Shown in pieces: positions 45,658 to 53,573 of a stretch of 53,756 nt of DNA. How positions within the stretch are numbered: position 1 is the stretch's first letter; each line of letters opens with the position of its first letter. Under the pieces are notes generated by a model, which worked only from the letters and a program-made list of their open reading frames with translations, had not been told where the DNA came from and made no database searches. The stretch covers positions 1 to 53,756 of the forward strand of contig NZ_FXUT01000017.1 in NCBI RefSeq assembly GCF_900183385.1, read 5' to 3'. The stretch is from Listeria costaricensis. GTDB taxonomy: Bacteria; Bacillota; Bacilli; Lactobacillales; Listeriaceae. The position numbers and the translations under genes were made by a program.

Positions 45658-46038
45658 ATGGCTATTTTTGGTTCCAATAATGAAGAGAAGGAAGTGCGCG
45701 ATCGTGACCGCGAGGAATATTTAGCAGAAAAGAATAATCAGAAGCGGATCGGTCAAAAATGGCAGGATGTGCAGGTTTCAACTGGGCCCATCAATGTCAA
45801 TCATGATGTCTTGACTGTTGTTTTCGCCAAAAGTGTCCGACCTAAAATTGAAAGCGAAGATGAAACCATACTTTCCACAAATGGCTTTGAAAATCTGCTT
45901 CAAGAATTGCAGAAAAAAGCACTCGACGCCGGGGGAAACGGCCTGATCCACTGCCATTTCACCGAACAATTTATTGAAAATCGTGTGTACCAGCTGGCAT
46001 ACGGAACGGCCGTCAATATTAAAATTACACGCTTCTAA
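45658..46038 (+). CDS. Uncharacterised protein, YbjQ/DUF74-like C-terminus
   Basis: 126 residues. N-terminal third is charged and likely flexible (KEVRDRDREEYLAEKNNQKR). The C-terminal part, ALDAGGNGLIHCHF and YQLAYGTAVNIKI, resembles the end of the YbjQ/UPF0145 (DUF74) fold, where an ...A-x-A-N-A-[IV]... helix is followed by an AYGTAV strand. This is a weak, by-eye similarity. It sits three bases after the HEAT-like gene and ends at a bidirectional terminator, so it is the last gene of the trmD operon. Function unknown. Confidence 0.7.
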   Translation: MAIFGSNNEEKEVRDRDREEYLAEKNNQKRIGQKWQDVQVSTGPINVNHDVLTVVFAKSVRPKIESEDETILSTNGFENLLQELQKKALDAGGNGLIHCHFTEQFIENRVYQLAYGTAVNIKITRF

Positions 46039-46082
46039 AAAAATCGATGAAAACCAGTTAAAAGGTTTTCATCGATTTTTTT
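46037..46082. terminator. Bidirectional terminator between trmD operon and MBL gene
   Basis: A perfect 19-bp stem (46037-46055 / 46064-46082) with eight-base loop; A-rich and T-rich ends serve both convergent units. Confidence 0.92.
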
Positions 46083-46782
46083 GCATGCTGCGGGCCTGAT
46101 CGAGCGCATCCAGCAAAGCCGTTTCCGGATTGTCGAGCAGCCGTCCATGTCCAGTAGCAAGCAGTGTAGGCTGATAGGAAAGGATCTTTTGGACAGAAGC
46201 AATCGATGTTTCGAGATCCCATGAGCCCATCTTTGGAAACGGAAAACGCCAATTCGGTACCCCACAAATCGTCAGCCCGCCTCGAGTCTGGAGCAGATCC
46301 CCGACAAACAGATGTCCGTTGCGTTCATCATACAGCGAGATCGATCCCGGCGTATGACCCGGCGTTTCAATCACAATCAATGAACCAATCATGTCGCCGT
46401 CTTTTAACAAGCGGTCAGGTCTGACTGGTAGCCCCATTTTAGGAAAGCTGCCCCTAACAGGCTGCTGTGCTTCAAAAGCGAACAAGTCTTTCTGCTTAAA
46501 AAGTTTGACTTCCCGTTTGGAAATGGCCACCTCTGCATCTGGAAACGCCAGAAGAATCTCTTTCAAACCGCCAACGTGATCACTATGACCATGCGTCAAA
46601 ATGATATGTGTCAAATTCGCACCCGTTTTTTTGATTTCCTCCACGATCCCTTTACCCGAGCGCCCAATCCCCGTATCGATCAGAGTCAAACGATCATCTT
46701 CCGGGATTAGATAGGCATTGATAGGGAAAAAGAGCGGAAAAGTAGTCAGCTGCCAAAGTTTTTGCTGCCGAACGATTTTCAT
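46069..46782 (-). CDS. MBL-fold metallo-hydrolase
   Basis: 237-residue metallo-beta-lactamase-fold enzyme. Zinc motif THGHSDHVGG (HxHxDH), further ligands in ETPGHTPGS and VGDLLQ with Asp, and final His in ATGHG. Similar to small glyoxalase-II-like or YflN-type hydrolases; the substrate cannot be told from sequence. RBS AAAGGAGG. Its 3' end runs into the shared terminator, and it is divergent from rplS. Confidence 0.88.
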   Translation of the reverse strand: MKIVRQQKLWQLTTFPLFFPINAYLIPEDDRLTLIDTGIGRSGKGIVEEIKKTGANLTHIILTHGHSDHVGGLKEILLAFPDAEVAISKREVKLFKQKDLFAFEAQQPVRGSFPKMGLPVRPDRLLKDGDMIGSLIVIETPGHTPGSISLYDERNGHLFVGDLLQTRGGLTICGVPNWRFPFPKMGSWDLETSIASVQKILSYQPTLLATGHGRLLDNPETALLDALDQARSMQKNR

Positions 46783-46858
46783 GAAGTCGCCTCCTTTACG
46801 CCTATATGATACCCGATTCCCTTCAAAATATCCCTTTAAAAAGAATCAAGAAAAAAAC

Positions 46859-46887
46859 TTTACACCAAAACGGCATTGTGGTAATCT
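46859..46887 (+). promoter_or_regulatory. rplS promoter
   Basis: TTTACA (46859-46864) and TAATCT (46882-46887) at 17-bp spacing; TGTGG precedes the -10. Confidence 0.75.
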
Positions 46888-46892
46888 ATATT

Positions 46893-46978
46893 AGTGGCTG
46901 GACAAATCCAGCCTGATAACGATATTCCGCTGCGCAGCAAGACTCGCGCATGAGTGTTTGTTGGAAGGAGAGAACAAG
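46893..46978 (+). ncRNA. Probable L19 leader RNA
   Basis: An ~85-base leader before rplS contains a 6-bp hairpin (ggctgg-acaaat-ccagcc, 46897-46914) and a second short stem (gctgcgcagc). A small structured L19 leader is known before rplS in Firmicutes; I judge by position and hairpin, not by a covariance model. Confidence 0.5.
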
Positions 46979-47323
46979 ATGAATAAATTAATTGAAGAAA
47001 TCACAAAAGATCAATTAAAATCTGATATCCCAAGCTTCCGCCCAGGTGATACAGTGCGCGTACATGCGAAAGTAGTCGAAGGTACACGTGAACGTATCCA
47101 GCTTTTCGAAGGCGTTGTTATCAAACGTCGCGGAGCAGGAATCAGCGAAACTTTCACTGTTCGTAAAATTTCTTACGGTGTAGGTGTGGAACGTACTTTC
47201 CCAGTACATACTCCACGTATTGCTAAACTTGAAGTGATTCGTCGCGGTAAAGTTCGTCGTGCGAAACTTTACTACCTGCGTAATCTTCGCGGTAAAGCAG
47301 CTCGTATCAAAGAAATTCGTTAA
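46979..47323 (+). CDS. rplS: 50S ribosomal protein L19
   Basis: 114-residue protein at the 30S-50S interface. [13 protein letters not shown], then [30 protein letters not shown] and [15 protein letters not shown] at the end are standard. ATG at 46979 after GGAAGGAGAG; an upstream in-frame TTG lies in that site. It is a single-gene unit. Confidence 0.97.
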   Translation: MNKLIEEITKDQLKSDIPSFRPGDTVRVHAKVVEGTRERIQLFEGVVIKRRGAGISETFTVRKISYGVGVERTFPVHTPRIAKLEVIRRGKVRRAKLYYLRNLRGKAARIKEIR

Positions 47324-47337
47324 TTCTACTGGACAAA

Positions 47338-47364
47338 GGGTACTCGGTCTCGGGTATCCTTTTT
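47338..47364 (+). terminator. Terminator after rplS
   Basis: Stem gggtac / gtatcc (one G-U pair) followed by five Ts. Confidence 0.7.
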
Positions 47365-47388
47365 CTATGTGAATCACAGAATTTCAAT

Positions 47389-47417
47389 TTGACACCCGAA
47401 AAAACTTATGCTATAGT
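47389..47417 (+). promoter_or_regulatory. infC-rpmI-rplT promoter
   Basis: Consensus TTGACA (47389-47394) and extended TGC-TATAGT (47412-47417) at exactly 17 bp, about 205 bases upstream of infC. Confidence 0.88.
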
Positions 47418-47423
47418 AATAAA

Positions 47424-47560
47424 GGTTATTAAACAAGAAAGAAGGAGCAGCCCGCTTCTCGCCTCGTTAACGAATTGTTTTCAGGCCAAAAATTCGAAAT
47501 GTATCGCATGAAGATGTGATTTTGAATGTGCGGGTTGCCATGTGCAGCCCGTATTTTTTT
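47424..47560 (+). ncRNA. L20 leader RNA with attenuator
   Basis: The leader between this promoter and infC ends in an intrinsic terminator: stem gcgggttgc / gcagcccgt (47530-47538 / 47544-47552, one G-U pair), then seven Ts. Upstream bases include a sequence (gcagcccgc, 47447-47455) that could compete for the gcgggttgc arm, the usual antiterminator logic. In Bacillus, L20 binds this leader to repress the operon. Confidence 0.75.
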
Positions 47561-47623
47561 GCCTTAACCGGTAAAAGAGTTGCTTTTCTCTTGTTAGCCA
47601 AAAATTGATGGAGGTGGCTCACC

Positions 47624-48139
47624 ATTAGCAAAGACATGTTGGTAAACGATGGGATTCGTGCACGTGAAGTAAGATTGATCGATCAACACGGTGAACAATT
47701 AGGTGTGAAAAGTAAATTTGACGCCTTAGGTATTGCTGAAAAGGCTAATCTTGATCTAGTGCTTGTTGCTCCGAATGCAAAACCGCCAGTAGCCCGTATC
47801 ATGGACTACGGTAAATACCGCTTCGAACAACAGAAAAAAGAAAAAGAAGCCCGCAAAAACCAAAAAGTCATCGTGATGAAAGAAGTTCGACTCAGTCCAA
47901 CGATTGACGAACACGATTTTAACACGAAGCTACGTAATGCACGCAAGTTTCTTGAAAAAGGCGATAAAGTCAAATGTTCGATTCGCTTTAAAGGACGTGC
48001 TATTACCCATAAAGATATCGGTCAGAAGGTGCTCGACCGCTTTGCTTCTGAGTGCAAAGACTTAAGCACGATTGAACAAAGACCAAAAATGGACGGACGT
48101 TCTATGTTCCTAGTCCTTGCACCACTTCAAGAAAAGTAA
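47624..48139 (+). CDS. infC: Translation initiation factor IF-3, AUU start
   Basis: Binds 30S and checks initiator codon pairing. 171 residues: N-domain ([37 protein letters not shown]) and C-domain ([24 protein letters not shown]). The start is ATT at 47624, preceded by GGAGGTGG, with SKDM before MLVND; this non-standard start is the hallmark of infC and gives self-repression because IF-3 discriminates against AUU. Starting at the first ATG (47636) would miss this. First gene of infC-rpmI-rplT. Confidence 0.95.
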   Translation: MSKDMLVNDGIRAREVRLIDQHGEQLGVKSKFDALGIAEKANLDLVLVAPNAKPPVARIMDYGKYRFEQQKKEKEARKNQKVIVMKEVRLSPTIDEHDFNTKLRNARKFLEKGDKVKCSIRFKGRAITHKDIGQKVLDRFASECKDLSTIEQRPKMDGRSMFLVLAPLQEK

Positions 48140-48160
48140 AGTTTTGAGGAGGAAACATTC

Positions 48161-48361
48161 ATGCCAAAAATGAAAACCCACCGCGGTTCCGCTAAACGTT
48201 TCAAAAGAACAGGATCTGGTAAATTAAAACGTAGACACGGCTACACAAGCCATATGTTTGCAAACAAATCACAGAAACAAAAACGTAAATTGCGTAAATC
48301 TGCAATGGTATCGGCCGGCGATTTCAAACGTATCCGCCAAATGGTCGCTAAAATGAAATAA
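48161..48361 (+). CDS. rpmI: 50S ribosomal protein L35
   Basis: 66 residues, [25 protein letters not shown] pattern of L35, very basic. RBS GAGGAGG. Between infC and rplT as in nearly all bacteria. Confidence 0.97.
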   Translation: MPKMKTHRGSAKRFKRTGSGKLKRRHGYTSHMFANKSQKQKRKLRKSAMVSAGDFKRIRQMVAKMK

Positions 48362-48401
48362 TCAAAAATACTAAATGGAAAAATTCTAGGAGGTTGACAT
48401 T

Positions 48402-48761
48402 ATGCCACGCGTAAAAGGCGGAACAGTAACTCGCAAACGTCGGAAAAAGGTCATCAAATTAGCCAAAGGATATTATGGCTCTAAACATACATTATTTAAA
48501 GTAGCAAACCAAGCGGTAATGAAATCTTACCAATATGCTTACAGAGATCGTCGTCAGAAAAAACGTGATTTCCGTAAACTTTGGATTGCACGTATCAACG
48601 CAGCAGCTCGTTTGAACGATCTTTCTTACAGCAAATTGATGCACGGCTTGAAACTTGCAGGAATTGACATTAACCGTAAAATGCTTGCAGATCTAGCTGT
48701 CAATGATGCAGCTGCTTTCACAACACTTGCAGATGTAGCAAAAAAAGAACTAGCTAAATAA
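48402..48761 (+). CDS. rplT: 50S ribosomal protein L20
   Basis: 119 residues. Long basic N-terminal helix ([26 protein letters not shown]), then [14 protein letters not shown] and the globular C-terminal domain. Binds 23S rRNA early in assembly and, in Bacillus, represses its own operon through the leader. RBS AGGAGGT. Ends at a terminator. Confidence 0.97.
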   Translation: MPRVKGGTVTRKRRKKVIKLAKGYYGSKHTLFKVANQAVMKSYQYAYRDRRQKKRDFRKLWIARINAAARLNDLSYSKLMHGLKLAGIDINRKMLADLAVNDAAAFTTLADVAKKELAK

Positions 48762-48768
48762 AACTGCA

Positions 48769-48811
48769 AAAACCGCCTTTTCTGGTAATCAGGAAAAGCG
48801 GTTTTTTTTAT
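48769..48811. terminator. Terminator between rplT and convergent exoA
   Basis: Stem aaaaccgccttttctg / caggaaaagcggtttt (small internal mismatch), A run before and T run after. Confidence 0.85.
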
Positions 48812-48865
48812 GGGAAAATTTTCGCCTGATAGGAAGGATTTTCTAAATAAAAGGCGAATAATAAA

Positions 48866-49621
48866 TTAAAGGTTAATCGTGAGCTCAACTGGACAATGAT
48901 CCGATCCCAGCACATCAGCATGGATTTTAGCCGCTTCAAGCTTAGGCTCCAACCGATTTGAGACAACAAAATAGTCGATCCGCCATCCTGTATTTCGCGC
49001 CCGAGCATTGCCACGATATGACCACCAGGAATAGGCCTCTTCAAGAGTCGGATAAAAATAACGAAAACTATCTGTAAAACCAGCTGCAAGCCACTCAGTG
49101 AATTTCCCACGTTCCTCGTCTGTAAAGCCAGCATTTTTACGATTGGTGCGCGGGTTTTTCAAATCAATCTCCTGATGCGCTACATTCAAGTCGCCACAAA
49201 CAATGACAGGCTTCTGTTGATCCAGCGCTTTTAAATGTACAAGAAAAGCCTCTTCCCACGTCATCCGGTAAGGAAGTCGTTTTAATTCGCTTTGTGAGTT
49301 TGGCGTATACACCGTAACCAGATAGAAATCATCGAATTCTAGTGTAATGACCCGTCCTTCTTGATCATGTTCAGGCATGTCCAGCCCATATTGAACATGG
49401 AGCGGCTCTTTTTTTGTAAAGACTGCTGTTCCAGAATAGCCTTTTTTGACCGCATAATTCCAGTAAGCATAATAACCATCTGTCGGCAAGTCAATTTGTC
49501 CTTCCTGCAGTTTTGTCTCCTGCAAGCAAAAAATATCTGCATCAGCTGCATCAAAATAATCAATAAAGCCCTTTTTAACAGCAGCTCGAAGTCCGTTCAC
49601 ATTCCAAGAAATAAGTTTCAT
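48866..49621 (-). CDS. exoA: Exodeoxyribonuclease III / AP endonuclease ExoA
   Basis: Repairs abasic sites and trims 3' ends. 251 residues, EEP-fold with [16 protein letters not shown] (metal Glu), [13 protein letters not shown], and the C-terminal [10 protein letters not shown]. The ATG at 49621 follows AAGGGTGAAGAG; a GTG nine bases earlier overlaps that site. Convergent with rplT and divergent from the DUF1697 gene. exoA next to rplT is as I remember in Listeria. Confidence 0.93.
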   Translation of the reverse strand: MKLISWNVNGLRAAVKKGFIDYFDAADADIFCLQETKLQEGQIDLPTDGYYAYWNYAVKKGYSGTAVFTKKEPLHVQYGLDMPEHDQEGRVITLEFDDFYLVTVYTPNSQSELKRLPYRMTWEEAFLVHLKALDQQKPVIVCGDLNVAHQEIDLKNPRTNRKNAGFTDEERGKFTEWLAAGFTDSFRYFYPTLEEAYSWWSYRGNARARNTGWRIDYFVVSNRLEPKLEAAKIHADVLGSDHCPVELTINL

Positions 49622-49707
49622 TCTCTTCACCCTTTCAATTTGATAGAATGATATTATTATACCTTAAAGAAAGCACCACCTAATACTAACTCGATCGAGG
49701 TGACGAA

Positions 49708-50217
49708 ATGAAATACATTATTTTCTTACGTGCAATCAATGTTGGCGGCAGAAACAAGCTATCAATGGCAGAACTTAAAACGGTGCTCACAAATAACGGT
49801 TATCAGCAAGTAGAGACGTATTTGCAGACAGGCAATCTTTGTCTGACGGCTTCAACACCCGATGCCCTCAGTCGTTTAAAACCAATCTTATTTGAAGCGT
49901 TTCGATTAAATCTAGATTTAATCATATATCCATTCGACCATTTTGCCGAGCTTGTCTCAAAGAATCCCTACAAAGATTATAATGCAGAAAAGGAAACCGT
50001 TATGCTGCTACTTACGAATGAGCATCTCGCTACCGAAACCACTGAAAGTAATCAGGCTGTTCTGACGCTGATGGATGAAGTGGTTTTCGTTAAGTACCAT
50101 ACAAAAGCTACCCATCAAGTCAATCTTCAGCCGCTTTTAAAAACAAAGCTACAACAGCCATACACAGCAAGAAACATCACGACCATTCAAAAACTTCTTG
50201 ATAAGTGGCAGGATTAA
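49708..50217 (+). CDS. DUF1697 family protein
   Basis: 169 residues with the DUF1697 signature FLRAINVGGRNKLSMAELKTVL and TYLQTGNLCL, and a conserved NPYKDY region. Function of the family is unknown. RBS GAGGTGACG. It stands between divergent exoA and pepT. No membrane or catalytic motif is visible. Confidence 0.88.
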   Translation: MKYIIFLRAINVGGRNKLSMAELKTVLTNNGYQQVETYLQTGNLCLTASTPDALSRLKPILFEAFRLNLDLIIYPFDHFAELVSKNPYKDYNAEKETVMLLLTNEHLATETTESNQAVLTLMDEVVFVKYHTKATHQVNLQPLLKTKLQQPYTARNITTIQKLLDKWQD

Positions 50218-50220
50218 CAA

Positions 50221-50249
50221 TGGTTTTTTTGAAAAAAGGGGACTATAAT
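50221..50249 (+). promoter_or_regulatory. Probable pepT promoter
   Basis: Consensus TATAAT (50244-50249), 34 bases before the pepT start; -35 is poor (TGGTTT at 50221-50226, 17-bp spacing). Confidence 0.5.
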
Positions 50250-50282
50250 AAGGGAGAGAAAGATTAAAAGGAGTGTTACAAG

Positions 50283-51515
50283 ATGAGAGAAGAACTAATC
50301 AAGCGCTTCACTACATACGTTCAAGTAGAAACGCAATCAAACGAAGACAGCACGACCTGCCCAACAACTGAAGGTCAGCTAGAACTAGGAAAGCTGTTAG
50401 TCAATGAATTAAAAGAAATCGGCATGGACGACGTGACTGTAGATGAAAACGGTTATGTAATGGCTACTTTACCAGCGAATACTGAAAAGACTGTACCGGT
50501 AATTGGTTTTCTAGCTCATTTAGATACAGCGACAGACTTGACTGGTAAAAATGTAAAACCACAAATCCATGAGAACTATGACGGCAAAGAGATTATTTTA
50601 AACAAAGAATTGGATATCGTCTTGTCACCTGAACAATTCCCAGAACTTAGCGGGTATAAAGGTCAAACGTTGATTACAACGGACGGAACGACACTTCTAG
50701 GCGCAGATGATAAATCTGGTATCACAGAAATCATGGTAGCCATGAACTACCTGATTCAGCATCCTGAAATCAAACATGGCAAAATCCGTGTTGCATTTAC
50801 ACCAGATGAAGAAATCGGCCGCGGCCCAGCAAAATTTGATGTCAAAGCTTTTGGCGCTGATTATGCATATACAATGGACGGCGGACCAGTAGGCGAGCTT
50901 GAATATGAAAGCTTTAATGCGGCAGCTGCCAAATTATATTTCAAAGGAAACAATGTTCATCCAGGAACAGCTAAAGGAAAAATGGTCAGTGCAATCAAAA
51001 TGGCAATGGCCTTCAATGATAAGCTGCCTAAAGAAGAAGCACCTGAATTTACAGAGGGTTACGAAGGTTTCTATCATCTGTTATCCTTAGAAGGCGACGT
51101 AGAAGCAGCAAAATCCTACTATATCATTCGTGACTTTGACCGTGATGCCTTTGAAACAAGAAAGAAAAAAGTAGAAGAAATCACGAAGGACTTACAAGCA
51201 CAATTTGGTGAAGAACGCATTCGCTTAGAACTAAATGATCAGTATTATAATATGCGTGAAAAAATTGAGCCAGTAAAAGAAATTGTCGATATCGCCTATG
51301 AAGCAATGAAATCCCTTGATATTGAACCAGACATTAAACCAATTCGTGGCGGTACAGATGGTTCCCAATTATCCTTTATGGGATTGCCAACACCAAACAT
51401 TTTTGCCGGTGGAGAAAATATGCATGGTAAATTTGAATATGTAGCAGTAGAAAGTATGGAAATGGCGACAAAAGTACTTATTGAAGTTGTAAAAGGATTT
51501 GAAGCACGCGCCTGA
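50283..51515 (+). CDS. pepT: Peptidase T, tripeptide aminopeptidase
   Basis: Zinc peptidase that removes N-terminal residues from tripeptides in the cytoplasm. 410 residues, M20 family. Metal site LAHLDTATD, the bridging Asp in GADDKSGI, catalytic Glu in [10 protein letters not shown], and C-terminal [12 protein letters not shown] and [10 protein letters not shown]. Lid domain at about 210-320. AGGAGTG ribosome binding site. Standalone with its own promoter and terminator. Confidence 0.95.
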   Translation: MREELIKRFTTYVQVETQSNEDSTTCPTTEGQLELGKLLVNELKEIGMDDVTVDENGYVMATLPANTEKTVPVIGFLAHLDTATDLTGKNVKPQIHENYDGKEIILNKELDIVLSPEQFPELSGYKGQTLITTDGTTLLGADDKSGITEIMVAMNYLIQHPEIKHGKIRVAFTPDEEIGRGPAKFDVKAFGADYAYTMDGGPVGELEYESFNAAAAKLYFKGNNVHPGTAKGKMVSAIKMAMAFNDKLPKEEAPEFTEGYEGFYHLLSLEGDVEAAKSYYIIRDFDRDAFETRKKKVEEITKDLQAQFGEERIRLELNDQYYNMREKIEPVKEIVDIAYEAMKSLDIEPDIKPIRGGTDGSQLSFMGLPTPNIFAGGENMHGKFEYVAVESMEMATKVLIEVVKGFEARA

Positions 51516-51530
51516 ACCAGTCAAAATTAA

Positions 51531-51557
51531 AAGAGGCGGAATCGCTCCGCCTCTTTT
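51531..51557. terminator. Terminator after pepT
   Basis: Perfect 10-bp stem (aagaggcgga / tccgcctctt, 51531-51540 / 51546-51555) with T run after and A-rich bases before; serves pepT and possibly the convergent gene. Confidence 0.88.
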
Positions 51558-51563
51558 TTGTAT

Positions 51564-51923
51564 CTAAACGTCAGAAAGTCGCGCATTTATTTCCGCAACA
51601 AATTCTTTAGCTTGTCCATTTTCAACGATTAATTGAAACACCGCTCCGTCTTCAAGTGTTAATTTTACTTGCTTCGTCATGGCCAGTAAATTAGCCTTTT
51701 GTGAAATAGCACGAATCTGCCTATAAGAAAACCTTTTTTCAAGCAGCAACTCTGTACTTTCGCTAAATAAAATCAATTCATCCCGTGTAGCAATCCACAG
51801 CCCGCGTATATCAGTTGGCTGACCATCGAGCGGATAAACAAAAGAACCAAATAGCAAAATTGTCTGTGCATCCAGCAGAGAGTGATCAATCGCCTTGGCA
51901 ATCGAACTTTGATAAGTAATCAT
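51564..51923 (-). CDS. Small PH-domain-like protein (YokE/bPH type)
   Basis: 119 residues resembling bacterial PH-like domains: ILLFGSFVYPLDG, GLWIATRDELILFSES, then KRFSYRQIRAISQKANL and a final amphipathic helix (AKEFVAEINARLSD). This strand-rich order with a last helix is typical of YokE-like PH domains. Function unknown. RBS GGAGGC, 34 bases after the natural stop of the upstream ABC ATPase frame, so they likely share a transcript. Confidence 0.72.
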   Translation of the reverse strand: MITYQSSIAKAIDHSLLDAQTILLFGSFVYPLDGQPTDIRGLWIATRDELILFSESTELLLEKRFSYRQIRAISQKANLLAMTKQVKLTLEDGAVFQLIVENGQAKEFVAEINARLSDV

Positions 51924-51956
51924 ATATTCAAGCCTCCGACAAATAAGATAAACCTA

Positions 51957-52076
51957 CTATATCATATTTTCAGCAGGATAAAGAGCGATTCGGTCACTCG
52001 AAAGATGCACAATTTTTACAGGTTTTTCATAAAAATCGGCTAAAGTCTGCTCAGTTAACAGACTTTTGGTTGCTCC
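51957..52076 (-). pseudogene. Detached C-terminal 39 codons of the ABC ATPase
   Basis: Directly after the TAG at 52077-52079 the same frame stays open for 39 sense codons and ends in TAG at 51957-51959. It encodes GATKSLLTEQTLADFY, then YEKPVKIVHLSSDRIALYPA, which looks like the normal tail of these ATPases. Without readthrough this part is not translated. Confidence 0.7.
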
Positions 52077-52742
52077 CTAGGCAAAAATTCGTCCGTTTCG
52101 GAGGAGCAGGGTTTTTTTGAAGCTGGGGGATATCTCTTCTGAGTGGTGTGCGACAAAAATGATGGAAGGGGCCTCTTCTTTTTGGGCAAGCTGTTCAATT
52201 TTATACAATAATGATTCTCGAGCAAATAGATCAAGTCCATTACAAGGTTCATCCAAAATCAAAATGCGGGGTTTTGCCATCAATGCTCGTGCAATTAAGA
52301 CGATTTGCCTTTCTCCTTGAGACAAGATTTGATAAGACTTACCAATAAGATTCTTACCACCAGCCTCTGTCAGTACTTGTTTAGCCAGATTCCATTCGTC
52401 AGATGTAGGCGAAATGTAGAGACCGATACTGGCATATTTTCCGCTGAGAACAATTTTTTCACTCGTATCACTATTTTTTAATTGCTGTTCCAGCGCTTTA
52501 CTGACCCAGCCGATTGATTTAGGTAATTCTGGTAAAGCTGTCTGTCCGAAAGTCTCACCTAGAACGGAAATCCGTCCTTTTGAAGGCCAAATATATCCAT
52601 TTAAAAGTTGAAGGAGAGTGGTTTTTCCGGAGCCATTGAGTCCTAACAATGCCCAATGTTCCCCGGTGTTTACTTTCCAGTTGATATTTGATAAGATCGT
52701 TGCATTTTTACGTTCATAAGAAACCTGTGAAAATTCAAACAC
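52077..52742 (-). CDS. ABC transporter ATPase (ModF/YlmA-like), cut by in-frame TAG
   Basis: 221 residues as read. Walker A GLNGSGKTT, Q-loop IGWVSKALEQQ, signature ILSQGERQ, Walker B ILILDEPCNGLD, switch His in VAHHSEEI. The family is usually ~260 residues, often single with no permease nearby. The frame stops at TAG (52077-52079), but continues open beyond it for 39 codons of homologous-looking tail; CAG to TAG by one base change would explain this. Nucleotide-binding motifs are all upstream of the stop, so partial function remains possible. The start is GTG with AAAGTAGGT upstream. Followed by the PH-like gene. Confidence 0.8.
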   Translation of the reverse strand: MFEFSQVSYERKNATILSNINWKVNTGEHWALLGLNGSGKTTLLQLLNGYIWPSKGRISVLGETFGQTALPELPKSIGWVSKALEQQLKNSDTSEKIVLSGKYASIGLYISPTSDEWNLAKQVLTEAGGKNLIGKSYQILSQGERQIVLIARALMAKPRILILDEPCNGLDLFARESLLYKIEQLAQKEEAPSIIFVAHHSEEISPSFKKTLLLRNGRIFA

Positions 52743-52823
52743 GGATTCGACCTACTTTCATATGAAGTTTCTTTCATTTTACATAATTATCAGAAAAAAA
52801 GAAATATAAAGGAGAGAAAAAAT

Positions 52824-53435
52824 ATGTTATCAGAGGAACAAGTACTTCAAAAAGCAGCGTGTTGGATGGAAGAGCATTTTAAAAGTGACCAGACTGGCCA
52901 TGCGTTTGATCATTTAAAACGTGTAGTGGCACTAAGTAAAAAAATCAGTAAAGAAGAAGGCGGCGACTTATTTACGATTCAATTAGGGGCTTGGCTACAT
53001 GATTATGCAGATGCTAAGTTAACACAAAATCAACAAACCGCAAAAACAAAAATGAGAGAGTGGCTAAAAAAAGAAGGTTTAGCAATTGAAAAAGTAGAAG
53101 AAATCCTGCGGCTAACAGAAGCTGTATCCTACCGAAATGGTAACAACCCAATAAAGGCCATCACTTTGGAAGAACAAATTGTCCAAGATGCCGACCGTCT
53201 TGATGCAATAGGGGCAGTTGGTGTCGTTCGAACTTTTATATATGGCTCTTCGAAAGGAAAGGCTTTGTTCGATCGTCAAGAGACAGATTCAGTCATTCAA
53301 CATTTTGATGATAAGCTATTTCGATTAAAGGATAAAATGAATACAGTAACCGGCAAAAAATTGGCAGAATCACGGCATCAATTTATGCAAAGATTTATTT
53401 CGCAATTAGGAAAAGAATTAGAAGAGGGAAGTTGA
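52824..53435 (+). CDS. HD-domain phosphohydrolase (YedJ family)
   Basis: 203 residues, metal-dependent HD superfamily. HAFDHLKRVV, AWLHDYADAKL (HD pair) and IVQDADRLDAIGAVGVVR match YedJ-like proteins, which are thought to act on nucleotides or small phosphates, though substrate is not established. RBS AAAGGAGAG. Last protein gene before the rRNA promoter region. All HD metal residues are present. Confidence 0.9.
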   Translation: MLSEEQVLQKAACWMEEHFKSDQTGHAFDHLKRVVALSKKISKEEGGDLFTIQLGAWLHDYADAKLTQNQQTAKTKMREWLKKEGLAIEKVEEILRLTEAVSYRNGNNPIKAITLEEQIVQDADRLDAIGAVGVVRTFIYGSSKGKALFDRQETDSVIQHFDDKLFRLKDKMNTVTGKKLAESRHQFMQRFISQLGKELEEGS

Positions 53436-53444
53436 TTATTTTCC

Positions 53445-53473
53445 TTGCATCTTTTCAAATAAAGTTATATAAT
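53445..53473 (+). promoter_or_regulatory. rRNA operon promoter P1 (candidate)
   Basis: TTGCAT (53445-53450) and consensus TATAAT (53468-53473) at 17-bp spacing, beginning ten bases after the HD gene stop. Confidence 0.7.
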
Positions 53474-53538
53474 ATAAAAGCTCTCATAAAGAGCGTGTTA
53501 AGTAATTTTAAACTTTTGAAAAAAAGTTTAAAAAACGC

Positions 53539-53567
53539 TTGACTGTAACTCTTAATAATGGTATTAT
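53539..53567 (+). promoter_or_regulatory. rRNA operon promoter P2 (candidate)
   Basis: TTGACT (53539-53544) and TATTAT (53562-53567) at 17-bp spacing. It lies 94 bases after P1; tandem promoters like these are typical of Firmicute rrn operons. Confidence 0.78.
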
Positions 53568-53573
53568 AAATGA

